Under the pieces are notes generated by a model that saw nothing but the letters and a program-made list of their open reading frames with translations, searched no databases and had not been told where the DNA came from. From Bacteroidaceae bacterium (GTDB lineage Bacteria; Bacteroidota; Bacteroidia; Bacteroidales; Bacteroidaceae), in NCBI GenBank assembly GCA_017547205.1, contig JAFYQH010000016.1:1-38795 (forward strand): a stretch of 38,795 nt of DNA, given 5' to 3'. The translations under genes were made by a program, and so were the position numbers. Positions 14,042-21,552 of this stretch are shown here, in pieces (the stretch's first letter is position 1; each line of letters begins with the position of its first letter).

Positions 14042-16543
14042 TTATTTAACGAGCACTTTTTTGCCGTTGATAATGTAAATACCAGGAGCAGTTACATTCT
14101 CTACACGGCGGCCAGCGAGGTCGTAGATTTCTTCTTTCTCATTTCTGATTTCTACTTTCTCAACGCCGGTTGTACCGTCCCAATCAAAGCCGTAGAATGC
14201 AGCGGTCTTGTTAGGCACTGCACTTGCAGGCAAGTATGCCTTGTTGGCGTTGTTAAGCCAAGCAGTACCATCCAACTGGTTCTTTTCTGCTCTGTAAAGG
14301 CCTACTACACCGTCAAGCTTAGAAAGAACATAAGCCTCTTCCTCAATGTTTTCGTTGAAGAGTGTACCCTCCAAGAGGTTGCCTGTAACGTCAGCGGTTG
14401 CAGTTGCTTCATTGAAGAGCTTATACTCTCCAGCAGGAGCCTTAATGATAACACCCGTGTTTGCAGGGAGAACACCTGTTACCTGAGTCAAAGATACCCA
14501 ACCGTCATTTACTGTTGTTACTGTATATGCTTCCACTGCAGATGGAATTCTTGCATTGAAACCAAGGTACAATGTAGCATAGCCGGCTTCTGTTACTGTA
14601 AGGGTGTGATATAATGGAAGTTCCTCTACATATTTGTAAAGCTGAACAGACTCACCATAAGTCAAATTATAATAGCGGAAACGCATATCACCTTTAGCTG
14701 AATTAAATCGAAGATATCTTCCAGCCTCAATATTAACACCATCAGCAGTGAACTCAATAGTATTTAATTGCGGTTCACTTGCATTAGTGTTTAGTTTATT
14801 TGAATTAGATGTACCATAAATGTAACCGTCCGCAGTCTTTACTGAGTAACCGCCTTCCATTGTTGCAATTGTAACAGCAACAGCATCAATCTCACTGTTT
14901 GCCTTAATTACATCACCATCAGTTACAGCAGATACATAACCGTTAGCCTCGTCCTTACCGTTGAACACGTATGCATCTGTACCTTCCTCATAAACGATAA
15001 GATACTTACCGCTCCAGTCTGCAGGAGCAGAAACAACCTTTATATAATAACCAGTAGTTTCCTCAACAACAAACAGAGTATATGTAGCAGTTGCCATTTC
15101 GCTTGCGCCAACCTCGTTTACAGCAACAGCCTTAACGGTTGTTGTAGCAGTGATTTCAAATGGCTCGGTATATTCTACGCGAGTAGCCGATGTTGCGGGG
15201 TCACTCTCGTCTGTTGTGTAATAAACAGTAGCATCTGCTGCAATACCTGTAATCTCAACCAACATGCTACCCTCAAATGTTGTTGAAGCAGGAAGAACAG
15301 GAGCATTAGGAGCAACCGGAGTTACACCTGCACTTGCATCCCAAGTTATGCTGATGCTTGTCAAGTACATAGCACTGCTTGCAGAACGCATGCCAATGTA
15401 TTCATAATCGCCCTCGATTACAAGTTCTGTTGAGGTACCGCAAACAATTGTGCCAAGCAATGTACCCTGTGTTGAAGTAGAATACAAATCAGTTGCTGCG
15501 CTATACGCAGTATTCTTGCCATATACATTTAAAGTACGACCACTGCTTGTACTACTCTGCCACACAACAGCAACCTTTTTCGCCTTACCGCCAGATTTTG
15601 TTGTTACAACACCAGAATTGCTATTGTTTGAACGCAACTGAATAGCATCGTTGCTGCCGGCAGAATTACCTGCATATATTGCAGAAGAACTCACAGTCTT
15701 ATCACTCCAATTTGAATAGGTTGAACTATTCATTGTAATTCCTGTCAATTCACGATTAAGCACATCGACTACCTCGCCCTCTGCAGGAGGAGTTGCAGGT
15801 TCGTTCTTTGTATATGTTTCAGAAACAACTTCGCTTGGACCACCTTCATTAACAGCAATAGCCTTTACAGTAGTTGTCGCTGTGATTTCAAAAGGAGCAG
15901 TATATTCTGTGCTTGCCTCTGTAGGTTCTGAGCCATCAGTTGTATAATAAACGGTTGCACCTTCTGCAATATTTGCAATCGTAACAGTCATTGAGCTATC
16001 AAAATTGCAAGATGCCGGGAGGGTTGGAGCTGCAGGAGCAACTGGAGTTTCAGGCTGATCCGGTTCACCGCCTTCTGCTACATAAGTAACAGTAATAACT
16101 TTTGTTCTCAACTGAGCAGTACCTACATTTTGAATTGTAACCGCGCTAGCCTTAATTCCTGAAATAGTCAATGTTGTATTAGACCATGTTCCTGTTACCG
16201 CATTTGCACCATCAACACTATATTTTACATCGGGCGCATAGTTTGCAGAAGAAGCCGTCACTACAACTGATGTTATTTTCTTTCCCGCTTCAGCCGTAAA
16301 AGTTGCCGAATTACCATTGTTAGAACCATAATACAGTCTTAATGTACCATCCTTGTTAAAGGCTGCAGCATTCTGCGCAGAATTCTTAACATAAGAAATT
16401 GTTATACCATCAACAGTTTTGGCACCAACACTGCTTAAAGTCTCCGTGCCATACAAGTTGGCAAAGTTAAATACAGCCTCTTCCGCCTGCACACTGAACA
16501 CTGCCAGCATTACGGCAAAAATTGAAAGTAAAAATTTTTTCAT
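14042..16543 (-). CDS. Secreted multidomain protein with two chitobiase-C/Fn3-associated domains
   Basis: An 833-residue exported protein. Signal peptide residues 1-20 ('KKFLLSIFAVMLAVFSVQA'). A beta-rich module spans about 22-155. The first Fn3-associated/CHB_HEX_C-like domain is about 170-246 ('ATVYYTTDGSEPT', 'TTTVKAIAVNEGG'), a second beta-rich module about 258-402, and the second such domain about 410-490 ('ATVYYTTDESDPA', 'TTTVKAVAVNEVG'). Further beta-rich sequence follows. The C-terminal 'IYDLAGRRVENVTAPGIYIINGKKVLVK' resembles the tails of Bacteroidales surface proteins exported by type IX or related routes. No catalytic domain was recognised; a carbohydrate-binding or adhesive surface role is inference. 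It is AT-richer than the core genes, has its own promoter and hairpin leader, and is flanked by repeats. Confidence 0.8.
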   Translation of the reverse strand: MKKFLLSIFAVMLAVFSVQAEEAVFNFANLYGTETLSSVGAKTVDGITISYVKNSAQNAAAFNKDGTLRLYYGSNNGNSATFTAEAGKKITSVVVTASSANYAPDVKYSVDGANAVTGTWSNTTLTISGIKASAVTIQNVGTAQLRTKVITVTYVAEGGEPDQPETPVAPAAPTLPASCNFDSSMTVTIANIAEGATVYYTTDGSEPTEASTEYTAPFEITATTTVKAIAVNEGGPSEVVSETYTKNEPATPPAEGEVVDVLNRELTGITMNSSTYSNWSDKTVSSSAIYAGNSAGSNDAIQLRSNNSNSGVVTTKSGGKAKKVAVVWQSSTSSGRTLNVYGKNTAYSAATDLYSTSTQGTLLGTIVCGTSTELVIEGDYEYIGMRSASSAMYLTSISITWDASAGVTPVAPNAPVLPASTTFEGSMLVEITGIAADATVYYTTDESDPATSATRVEYTEPFEITATTTVKAVAVNEVGASEMATATYTLFVVEETTGYYIKVVSAPADWSGKYLIVYEEGTDAYVFNGKDEANGYVSAVTDGDVIKANSEIDAVAVTIATMEGGYSVKTADGYIYGTSNSNKLNTNASEPQLNTIEFTADGVNIEAGRYLRFNSAKGDMRFRYYNLTYGESVQLYKYVEELPLYHTLTVTEAGYATLYLGFNARIPSAVEAYTVTTVNDGWVSLTQVTGVLPANTGVIIKAPAGEYKLFNEATATADVTGNLLEGTLFNENIEEEAYVLSKLDGVVGLYRAEKNQLDGTAWLNNANKAYLPASAVPNKTAAFYGFDWDGTTGVEKVEIRNEKEEIYDLAGRRVENVTAPGIYIINGKKVLVK

Positions 16544-16593
16544 AATAATTAGATTTATAATTTGTTTTGTGATTTTCTTATCATCTCCCCTCC

Positions 16594-16635
16594 GGCTTCA
16601 AAAAGCCTCACCCTACCCCTCTCCAAAGGAGAGGG
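16594..16635 (-). promoter_or_regulatory. Two-hairpin 5' leader of the Fn3-associated protein gene
   Basis: Between the promoter and start codon lie CCCTCTCC-aaa-GGAGAGGG (16617-16635, perfect 8-bp stem) and GGCTT-caaa-AAGCC (16594-16607, 5-bp stem). The C-rich segment between them resembles a repeat I recall between genes of other Bacteroidetes. It may be a resident repeat rather than a dedicated regulator; it would nonetheless structure the roughly 110-nt leader. Confidence 0.45.
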
Positions 16636-16660
16636 AAGTATAGGTCACAATAAGCCGGCG

Positions 16661-16692
16661 CGAAGATACTGCTTTAATATATATTAACCAAA
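16661..16692 (-). promoter_or_regulatory. Bacteroidetes promoter for the Fn3-associated protein gene
   Basis: On the minus strand, TTTG (16692-16689) and TATCTTCG (16668-16661, one change from TAnnTTTG) are separated by exactly 20 bp. The predicted leader is about 110 nt. Confidence 0.72.
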
Positions 16693-16830
16693 CTTTTACA
16701 CATAAATATACCCCTCAAAATTTCTACAAAACGCCTAAAAATCAGGGACAAAAGCAATGTATTGACGAATGAACGCAATCAATTTATTTTTGACAGAAGT
16801 ACAGAAGCACAAAATGGGCGAAAAGGAAAA

Positions 16831-16882
16831 AACTCCTCCCCTCTTTGAGGTGGAGGTGGCACGAAGTGTCGGAGGGGAGCTT
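16831..16882. repeat. Three-way-junction repeat, copy 2
   Basis: Related to 13786-13838. Outer stem CTCCTC (16833-16838) with GGGGAG (16874-16879). Hairpin CCTC-ttt-GAGG (16840-16850). Hairpin GGCAC-gaa-GTGTC (16858-16870), where copy 1 has GTCAC-aaa-GTGAC. Pairing is kept despite sequence change. An open frame running through it (16769-17041) has no recognisable protein content and is not called. Confidence 0.55.
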
Positions 16883-16988
16883 TGCCTGCATTTGCGTCAG
16901 CCTTGCCCTTTTTGGCCTTACCACAAGAAACAGCAAAAATTCACTATTGTCAATAAATTGATTTTCGACACTTTAAACACTACCAAAA

Positions 16989-17017
16989 CAAAACTGCTGT
17001 TTCAGACAGCAGTTTTG
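16989..17017. terminator. Perfect 12-bp hairpin upstream of the ATPase cassette
   Basis: CAAAACTGCTGT (16989-17000) and ACAGCAGTTTTG (17006-17017) form a perfect 12-bp stem with a 5-nt loop. No gene ends nearby, so a terminator role would only insulate the cassette. The rest of 16693-17052 outside the listed repeats shows nothing I can identify. Confidence 0.4.
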
Positions 17018-17052
17018 CATAAAAGTGCTGTTTATTTTTAGCAGTCAAGCAC

Positions 17053-17204
17053 AATGCAAAATAAGCCTAAAAATTTCGCTTATTTTGCATTTGGCAGATA
17101 AACAATTATATAACAACATATTACAACTGCACTTTAATTTTAAAATAACTCTTTTTTTGAGCGAATTCAAAATTAAAGTGCACTTGTTTTATACTTTATT
17201 GAAG
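17053..17204. repeat. Long direct repeat, left copy, upstream of the AAA ATPase
   Basis: Direct counterpart of 18758-18913, roughly three quarters identical by eye. It contains two hairpins. AATGCAAAATAAGC (17053-17066) pairs perfectly with 17078-17091. TGCACTTTAATTTT (17128-17141) pairs with 17169-17182, extended by ACAA/TTGT across one mismatch. It ends TTTTATACTTTATTGAAG, matching the right copy's ending, which itself resembles the DUF3109 gene terminus. Together the copies bracket one gene. Confidence 0.72.
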
Positions 17205-17251
17205 CAAAATGCACATAATAAGCATAATAAAAACATCTTATTTTAACAATA

Positions 17252-17283
17252 TTTGCATTTTAAAACAAACTATACTATTTTTG
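17252..17283 (+). promoter_or_regulatory. Bacteroidetes promoter for the AAA ATPase
   Basis: TTTG (17252-17255) and TATTTTTG (17276-17283) with an exact 20-bp spacer match the consensus fully. Transcription would begin around 17290, leaving a leader of roughly 14 nt before ATG 17304, which also settles the start codon. Confidence 0.78.
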
Positions 17284-17303
17284 CGTTATTAAAATATGGT
17301 CTT

Positions 17304-18764
17304 ATGAAAAAACTTAGCGAACAATTGAAGGAGCAAATAATAAAAAGAATGTCGATAGACAATCCTTGGTGGATAACCTCAACAATCCCCGAAGATTATA
17401 AAAGAATGCCACCAAGGGCATATCTCAATGAGTTCTACCCACTCGTTGAGGATTCCGAAATACGACGTGCTGTTATTTTAATGGGACCTCGCCGCGTAGG
17501 AAAAACCGTAATGATTTTTCATACCATAGATAAACTTATATCGTCTGGAATAGACCCACATAAAATCATATACATATCAATAGATACCCCGATATACAAC
17601 AACACCTCACTTGAGGAACTGTTTACATACGCAAAAGAGGCTTTGTTACAAGATGAAAACCGTGAGGGTTTTTATGTTTTCTTTGACGAGATACAGTACC
17701 TTAAAAACTGGGAAGTGCATCTAAAATCATTGGTTGACACATACAGACATGTGAAGTTTGTTGCGTCAGGCTCTGCTGCAGCTGCACTCAAAATGAAAAG
17801 CAATGAAAGCGGAGCCGGCAGGTTTACCGATTTCATGTTACCGCCCCTTACTTTTTTTGAATATATAAATTTGTTGAAACTTAATTCAATAATCACAGAA
17901 AGTAGAAGCGGGATACCACCTTACGGAACAATAAACATAGACGAGCTTAACCGACACTTTATTGACTACATAAATTATGGTGGGTATCCCGAGGTCGTTT
18001 TTTCCGAAAAAATAAGACAGAATCCCGGACAATACATTAAAAACGACATTATTGACAAAGTTCTGTTAAGGGACCTACCCAGTTTATATGGAATAACAGA
18101 CATACAGGAACTTAATAGGCTGTTTGTACATATAGCATTCCGTTCTGGCAACGAATTTTCATACGAATCGCTGACAAAAGAAGCTGGAATAAAAAAAGAT
18201 GTTCTTAAGAGGTATCTTGAGTACCTCGAAGCCGCCTTTCTTATAAAGGTTGTAAACAGAATAGACCAAAATGCAAAACAGATGCAAAGGGTTACATCTT
18301 TTAAAATCTACCTGACAAACCCTTCTCTTCGTTGCGCTTTGTTTTCTCCAATCAACAGCGACGACGATTTCATGGGCAGCATGGTGGAAACGGCAATTTT
18401 TGCACAATGGATTCAAGGTGGGAAAAGCGATTTCTATTATGCCAACTGGACAAAAGGGCGAGAGAAAGGGGAGGTTGACATAGTTTGGATAGACCAAGCA
18501 ACACAGAAGCCTTATTCTCTTACTGAAATTAAATGGAGCGACAGATATGCCGAATGTCCCACAGAACTAAAATCACTCCATAAATTCCTGGAAAATAATA
18601 AAGAGAAGATGACAACCATTGCAACCACCAAAACAAAAAGTCGTAGGTACACTTTCGAAGGTAGTGATATTTTCTTTATTCCATCAGCGATATACGCCTA
18701 TTGGATTGCCGATTACCTGTACAAGAACAAGAAACAGGAACTGTTGCAATTCAACGCAATGTAA
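17304..18764 (+). CDS. AAA_14/DUF4143-type ATPase
   Basis: A 486-residue ATPase of the STAND-like AAA_14-DUF4143 group that is highly multiplied in Bacteroidales. Walker A GPRRVGKT is at residues 61-68 and Walker B 'FYVFFDEIQYL' at about 123-133. A winged-helix-like middle ('SYESLTKEAGIKKDVLKRYLEYLE') precedes the C-terminal region with 'GEVDIVWI...SLTEIKWSD', a PD-(D/E)xK-like pattern (Asp, then ExK). Family members are suspected of roles in mobile DNA or defence, but no function is established. The gene is clearly AT-richer than the chromosomal core, has its own near-perfect promoter, and is flanked by direct repeats; the right repeat overlaps its stop. I infer lateral acquisition as a single-gene cassette. 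Confidence 0.88.
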   Translation: MKKLSEQLKEQIIKRMSIDNPWWITSTIPEDYKRMPPRAYLNEFYPLVEDSEIRRAVILMGPRRVGKTVMIFHTIDKLISSGIDPHKIIYISIDTPIYNNTSLEELFTYAKEALLQDENREGFYVFFDEIQYLKNWEVHLKSLVDTYRHVKFVASGSAAAALKMKSNESGAGRFTDFMLPPLTFFEYINLLKLNSIITESRSGIPPYGTINIDELNRHFIDYINYGGYPEVVFSEKIRQNPGQYIKNDIIDKVLLRDLPSLYGITDIQELNRLFVHIAFRSGNEFSYESLTKEAGIKKDVLKRYLEYLEAAFLIKVVNRIDQNAKQMQRVTSFKIYLTNPSLRCALFSPINSDDDFMGSMVETAIFAQWIQGGKSDFYYANWTKGREKGEVDIVWIDQATQKPYSLTEIKWSDRYAECPTELKSLHKFLENNKEKMTTIATTKTKSRRYTFEGSDIFFIPSAIYAYWIADYLYKNKKQELLQFNAM

Positions 18765-18913
18765 AAATAAGCCTAAAAATTTTGCTTATTTTGCATTTAG
18801 GGAATAAATGCCTATATAGCAACGCATTACGAGTGCACTTTAATTTTAAAAATGCTCTTTTTTGAACAAATTAAAAATTAAAGTGCACTCGTTTTATGCT
18901 TTGTCGATTGAAG
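18758..18913. repeat. Long direct repeat, right copy, overlapping the ATPase stop codon
   Basis: Starts in the last codons of the ATPase and matches 17053-17204 in the same orientation. Hairpin 1: AAAATAAGC (18764-18772) with GCTTATTTT (18784-18792), directly after the stop and able to act as its terminator. Hairpin 2: a perfect 19-bp stem, 18829-18847 with 18874-18892 (ends ACGA/TCGT where the left copy has ACAA/TTGT, a compensated change). It runs into a duplicated DUF3109 3' end. Confidence 0.75.
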
Positions 18914-18926
18914 AGGCCTTGCTTAA
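18903..18926 (-). pseudogene. Duplicated 3'-terminal fragment of the DUF3109 gene
   Basis: GTCGATTGAAGAGGCCTTGC here matches ATCGATTGAAGAAGCCTTGC at 19104-19123, the end of the DUF3109 coding sequence. It would read 'KQGLFNR' where the gene reads 'KQGFFNR', then Gln instead of the stop. A shorter, more diverged copy (GTCGATTACAGAAAG) lies at 19009-19023, between element copies 3 and 4. Confidence 0.65.
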
Positions 18927-18934
18927 AACAATTG

Positions 18935-19009
18935 ACAAGCCTTGCTCTTCGCAACCCGCGGGGCGTGACTGATTCCACGCTACCCGCGACTAATTGCTGC
19001 AAGTCTTGT
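18935..19009. repeat. Structured 3'-end element, copy 3
   Basis: Outer stem ACAAGCCTTGC (18935-18945) pairs with GCAAGTCTTGT (18999-19009), one mismatch; it can extend outward by AATTG with CGATT. Middle stem GCAA (18951-18954) with TTGC (18994-18997). Six-bp stem CGCGGG (18957-18962) with CCCGCG (18983-18988). Bulge TA (18981-18982). Five-bp stem GCGTG/CACGC (18963-18967 / 18976-18980). An 8-nt loop. Confidence 0.72.
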
Positions 19010-19023
19010 CGATTACAGAAAGT

Positions 19024-19109
19024 AATTGACAAAGCACACTGTCCGCAACCCACGCGGGATGAATTGCATCCATCCTACGCGTGACCAATTGCTGTGTGCT
19101 TTATCGATT
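19024..19109. repeat. Structured 3'-end element, copy 4, including the DUF3109 stop codon
   Basis: Outer stem AATTGACAAAGCACAC (19024-19039) pairs with GTGTGCTTTATCGATT (19094-19109), one mismatch and one G-T. The right arm includes the DUF3109 stop codon (19101-19103) and its last two codons. Middle stem GCAA (19045-19048) with TTGC (19089-19092). Six-bp stem CACGCG/CGCGTG (19051-19056 / 19078-19083). Bulge TA (19076-19077). Five-bp stem GGATG/CATCC (19057-19061 / 19071-19075). A 9-nt loop. In the minus-strand mRNA this is the 3' hairpin and may terminate transcription. Confidence 0.75.
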
Positions 19110-19688
19110 GAAGAAGCCTTGCTTCTCCAATTCATCGGCAACAACCAAAAGCTCCTTATACCACTCTTCGCCGAAGCGTTCTATAAGGGGTTCTTTAAGG
19201 AATTCATAAGCGCGGATGCCTTTGCGGCGGCCTTTGATGAATGCACTGCTGCACACGTCCCACTTATGCAGGTTGACGCCTATCATATCGCCTACCTTAC
19301 GCAAGCGCACCGGGTATAGGTAGCACGAAATGGGCTTACGCCATGTGGTGCGTCCCTCGCGATAGGCCTTGTCGATGAGACAGATGCAGTTGCCACTCTC
19401 GTCGTGCGATGCGAAGACACAGTCCTTGCCGTTGACGATTGATGTCACCAGGTCGCCATCGCGGTCGTTGTACACTACACCCTGTTCTTCGACGACAGCA
19501 CGCGCCTCGGGAGTCATCTCGTCACCGATGACCTCATACGCTTCCTCAAGCTTGTCTACCTCGTCCATCAGCACCGGCGCGCCGGCATCGCCCTCGACAC
19601 AGCATGCGCCCTTGCAATGCGTGAAGTTGCAGCAGAAGTATTCCTGAAAGAGGTCGAACGAGACTATTGTATTACCTATCTGTACCAT
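19101..19688 (-). CDS. DUF3109 family cysteine-rich protein
   Basis: A 195-residue cytoplasmic protein typical of Bacteroidetes DUF3109. Conserved cysteines appear as 'CCNFTHCKGACCVEGDAGAPV' near residues 16-36, then 'CVF', 'GNCICLID', 'PISCYLYPVR' and 'CSSAF'. The pattern resembles the YkgJ-like cysteine-cluster proteins thought to bind zinc or an Fe-S cluster; biochemical function is unproven. I chose ATG 19688, which gives the usual 'MVQIGNTIVSFDLF' start; the upstream extension in the same frame overlaps a palindromic intergenic region. Its final codons are the template of nearby duplicated fragments, and its stop lies in a structured repeat. Confidence 0.85.
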   Translation of the reverse strand: MVQIGNTIVSFDLFQEYFCCNFTHCKGACCVEGDAGAPVLMDEVDKLEEAYEVIGDEMTPEARAVVEEQGVVYNDRDGDLVTSIVNGKDCVFASHDESGNCICLIDKAYREGRTTWRKPISCYLYPVRLRKVGDMIGVNLHKWDVCSSAFIKGRRKGIRAYEFLKEPLIERFGEEWYKELLVVADELEKQGFFNR

Positions 19689-19730
19689 AATATCAACGGG
19701 AATGGCTAAAAAGCAATCTGCTGCGTTACA

Positions 19731-19784
19731 CGAAACCCCAAACATCCTCATTTACTCTAGTAAACTGCGGTATTTGGGGTTTCG
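19731..19784. repeat. Nested palindrome between gpmI and the DUF3109 gene
   Basis: CGAAACCCCAAA (19731-19742) pairs perfectly with TTTGGGGTTTCG (19773-19784). Inside the loop a second stem, TTTACT-ct-AGTAAA (19751-19764), is also perfect. It lies downstream of gpmI on the minus strand and could be its terminator, although no long T-tract follows. It also lies just upstream of DUF3109, where it would affect that gene's leader. Confidence 0.5.
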
Positions 19785-19848
19785 CAAGCCTTGCATCTTC
19801 TCTTTTTATCCTATTCCCTGTTTTGGAAGGATTTTATTTCTTTTATTT

Positions 19849-21348
19849 TTAAATCAATGCCTTGCCGGTCATCTCTGCTGGAGCCTCCAAGCCCATAATC
19901 TTGAGGATTGTGGGAGCAACGTCAGCAAGAATACCGTCCTCGATTGTAGCGTTCTCCTGGTTTGTTACATAAACACATGGAACGGGGTTCAATGAGTGTG
20001 CTGTATTGGGCGAGCCGTCGGCATTCACTGCATTGTCGGCATTACCGTGGTCGGCAATGATGATTGACTCGTAGCCGTGGTTGCGTGCAGCCTCGATGAC
20101 ATCCTTCAAGCATGCGTCAACTGCAAGCACTGCCTTCTCGATTGCGCTGTAGATACCGGTGTGGCCCACCATGTCACCGTTAGCGAAGTTAACCACGATG
20201 AAATCGAACTTCTCGCTGTTGATTTCGTTGACGAGTTTCTCCTTAACCTCGTAGGCGCTCATCTCGGGCTGCAGGTCGTATGTTGCAACCTTTGGCGATG
20301 GAACAAGGATGCGCTCCTCACCGTCGTACGGAGCCTCGCGGCCACCGTTGAAGAAGAATGTTACGTGTGCATACTTCTCGGTCTCGGCAATGTGGAGTTG
20401 TTTCATGCCCTGCTTTGCGATGTACTCGCCAAGAGTGTTCTCCACGTTCTCTTTGTCGAAAAGGATGTGAACGCCTGTAAACTTGGCATCGTATGGAGTC
20501 ATGCAGTAGTACTGCAGGCCGGGGATTGTGTGCATACCCTCGGCAGGCATATCCTCCTGTGTGAGAACTATTGTAAGCTCCTTGGCACGGTCGTTGCGGT
20601 AGTTGAAGAAGATTACCGCATCGCCATCGCCGATGCGGCCGTCGAAGTTGCTGTTCACGATAGGCTTGATGAACTCGTCGGTCACGCCCTCTTCGTATGA
20701 CTCCTTAACGGCTGCAACCATGTCGGCTGCTGGTTTGCCCTCGCCACCTACGATGAGGTCGTAGGCAATCTTAACGCGCTCCCAACGCTTGTCGCGGTCC
20801 ATAGCATAGTAACGGCCTACGATTGTAGCCAGCTTGAGGCCCTTTGATGTGAGGTCCTCAATGAAACCTGCACCGCTCTTGGGGTCGGTGTCACGACCGT
20901 CCATGAAACAATGTACATATGCATTCTCCACGCCCTGTTCTGCTGCGAACTTGTACATAGCCTCGAGGTGTTCGAGTGAGCTGTGCACACCGCCGTCCGA
21001 TGTAAGGCCCATGAAGTGGAGCTTCTTGCCGTTAGCCTTTGCATACTCAACAGCAGCGACCAACTGAGGATTCTGCGCTATTGAACCGTCGGCAATGGCG
21101 CGGTTGATCTTGAGAAGGTCCTGATAAACAACGCGACCGCCACCGATGTTCAGGTGACCAACCTCGCTGTTACCCATCTGGCCTGCAGGAAGACCCACAT
21201 TCTCGCCGCTTGCCTGGAGCTGAGAGTTAGGATATACCGATACAAGATGATCCCAGTATGGAGTGGGAGTATTGAAAATAACGTCGCCCTTGCCGTGGTT
21301 ACCTACGCCCCAACCGTCAAGAATCACCAATAATGCTTTGTTTGCCAT
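19849..21348 (-). CDS. gpmI: 2,3-bisphosphoglycerate-independent phosphoglycerate mutase
   Basis: A 499-residue metalloenzyme that interconverts 3- and 2-phosphoglycerate in glycolysis and gluconeogenesis. '[12 protein letters not shown]' carries the first metal-binding Asp, and '[13 protein letters not shown]' holds the phosphorylated serine. '[14 protein letters not shown]' is a substrate-binding motif, and the alkaline-phosphatase-like C-terminal metal ligands are in '[12 protein letters not shown]' and '[10 protein letters not shown]'. Length and motifs are standard. It is separated from its neighbours by more than 150 bp on both sides, so it is monocistronic, with its own TACCTTTG -7 box upstream. 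Codon usage is like the core genome. Confidence 0.97.
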   Translation of the reverse strand: MANKALLVILDGWGVGNHGKGDVIFNTPTPYWDHLVSVYPNSQLQASGENVGLPAGQMGNSEVGHLNIGGGRVVYQDLLKINRAIADGSIAQNPQLVAAVEYAKANGKKLHFMGLTSDGGVHSSLEHLEAMYKFAAEQGVENAYVHCFMDGRDTDPKSGAGFIEDLTSKGLKLATIVGRYYAMDRDKRWERVKIAYDLIVGGEGKPAADMVAAVKESYEEGVTDEFIKPIVNSNFDGRIGDGDAVIFFNYRNDRAKELTIVLTQEDMPAEGMHTIPGLQYYCMTPYDAKFTGVHILFDKENVENTLGEYIAKQGMKQLHIAETEKYAHVTFFFNGGREAPYDGEERILVPSPKVATYDLQPEMSAYEVKEKLVNEINSEKFDFIVVNFANGDMVGHTGIYSAIEKAVLAVDACLKDVIEAARNHGYESIIIADHGNADNAVNADGSPNTAHSLNPVPCVYVTNQENATIEDGILADVAPTILKIMGLEAPAEMTGKALI

Positions 21349-21418
21349 AATTATCTATGTTTTATAGTTTAGACCTGTTTTGACTGATGCGCCATAGCGT
21401 GGCACAGCATCCGAATGA

Positions 21419-21426
21419 CAAAGGTA
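21419..21426 (-). promoter_or_regulatory. -7 box (TACCTTTG) for gpmI
   Basis: On the minus strand TACCTTTG lies about 70 bp before the gpmI start codon in an AT-rich region. A clear TTTG at the optimal 20-bp distance is not seen. Confidence 0.6.
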
Positions 21427-21552
21427 CTACATTTCTTCTGTTTTATTGTCAATAATCGGGATAAAATTGTTTAAAACGGCAACACGCAGTCATAATTTAT
21501 ATTTTTATTATTTAAATTATTAAAATACGCGCACAAATGCGGTACTGCATGG

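Noticed and set aside
18871-19053. A 60-codon minus-strand open frame containing 'KQGLFNR'
   Set aside because: It translates the repeat and the duplicated DUF3109 end; there is no independent evidence of coding.
18903-19126. CRISPR array
   Set aside because: Repeated units exist, but there are only two or three, they differ in length and sequence, contain covarying hairpins rather than identical direct repeats with unique spacers, and no cas gene is nearby.
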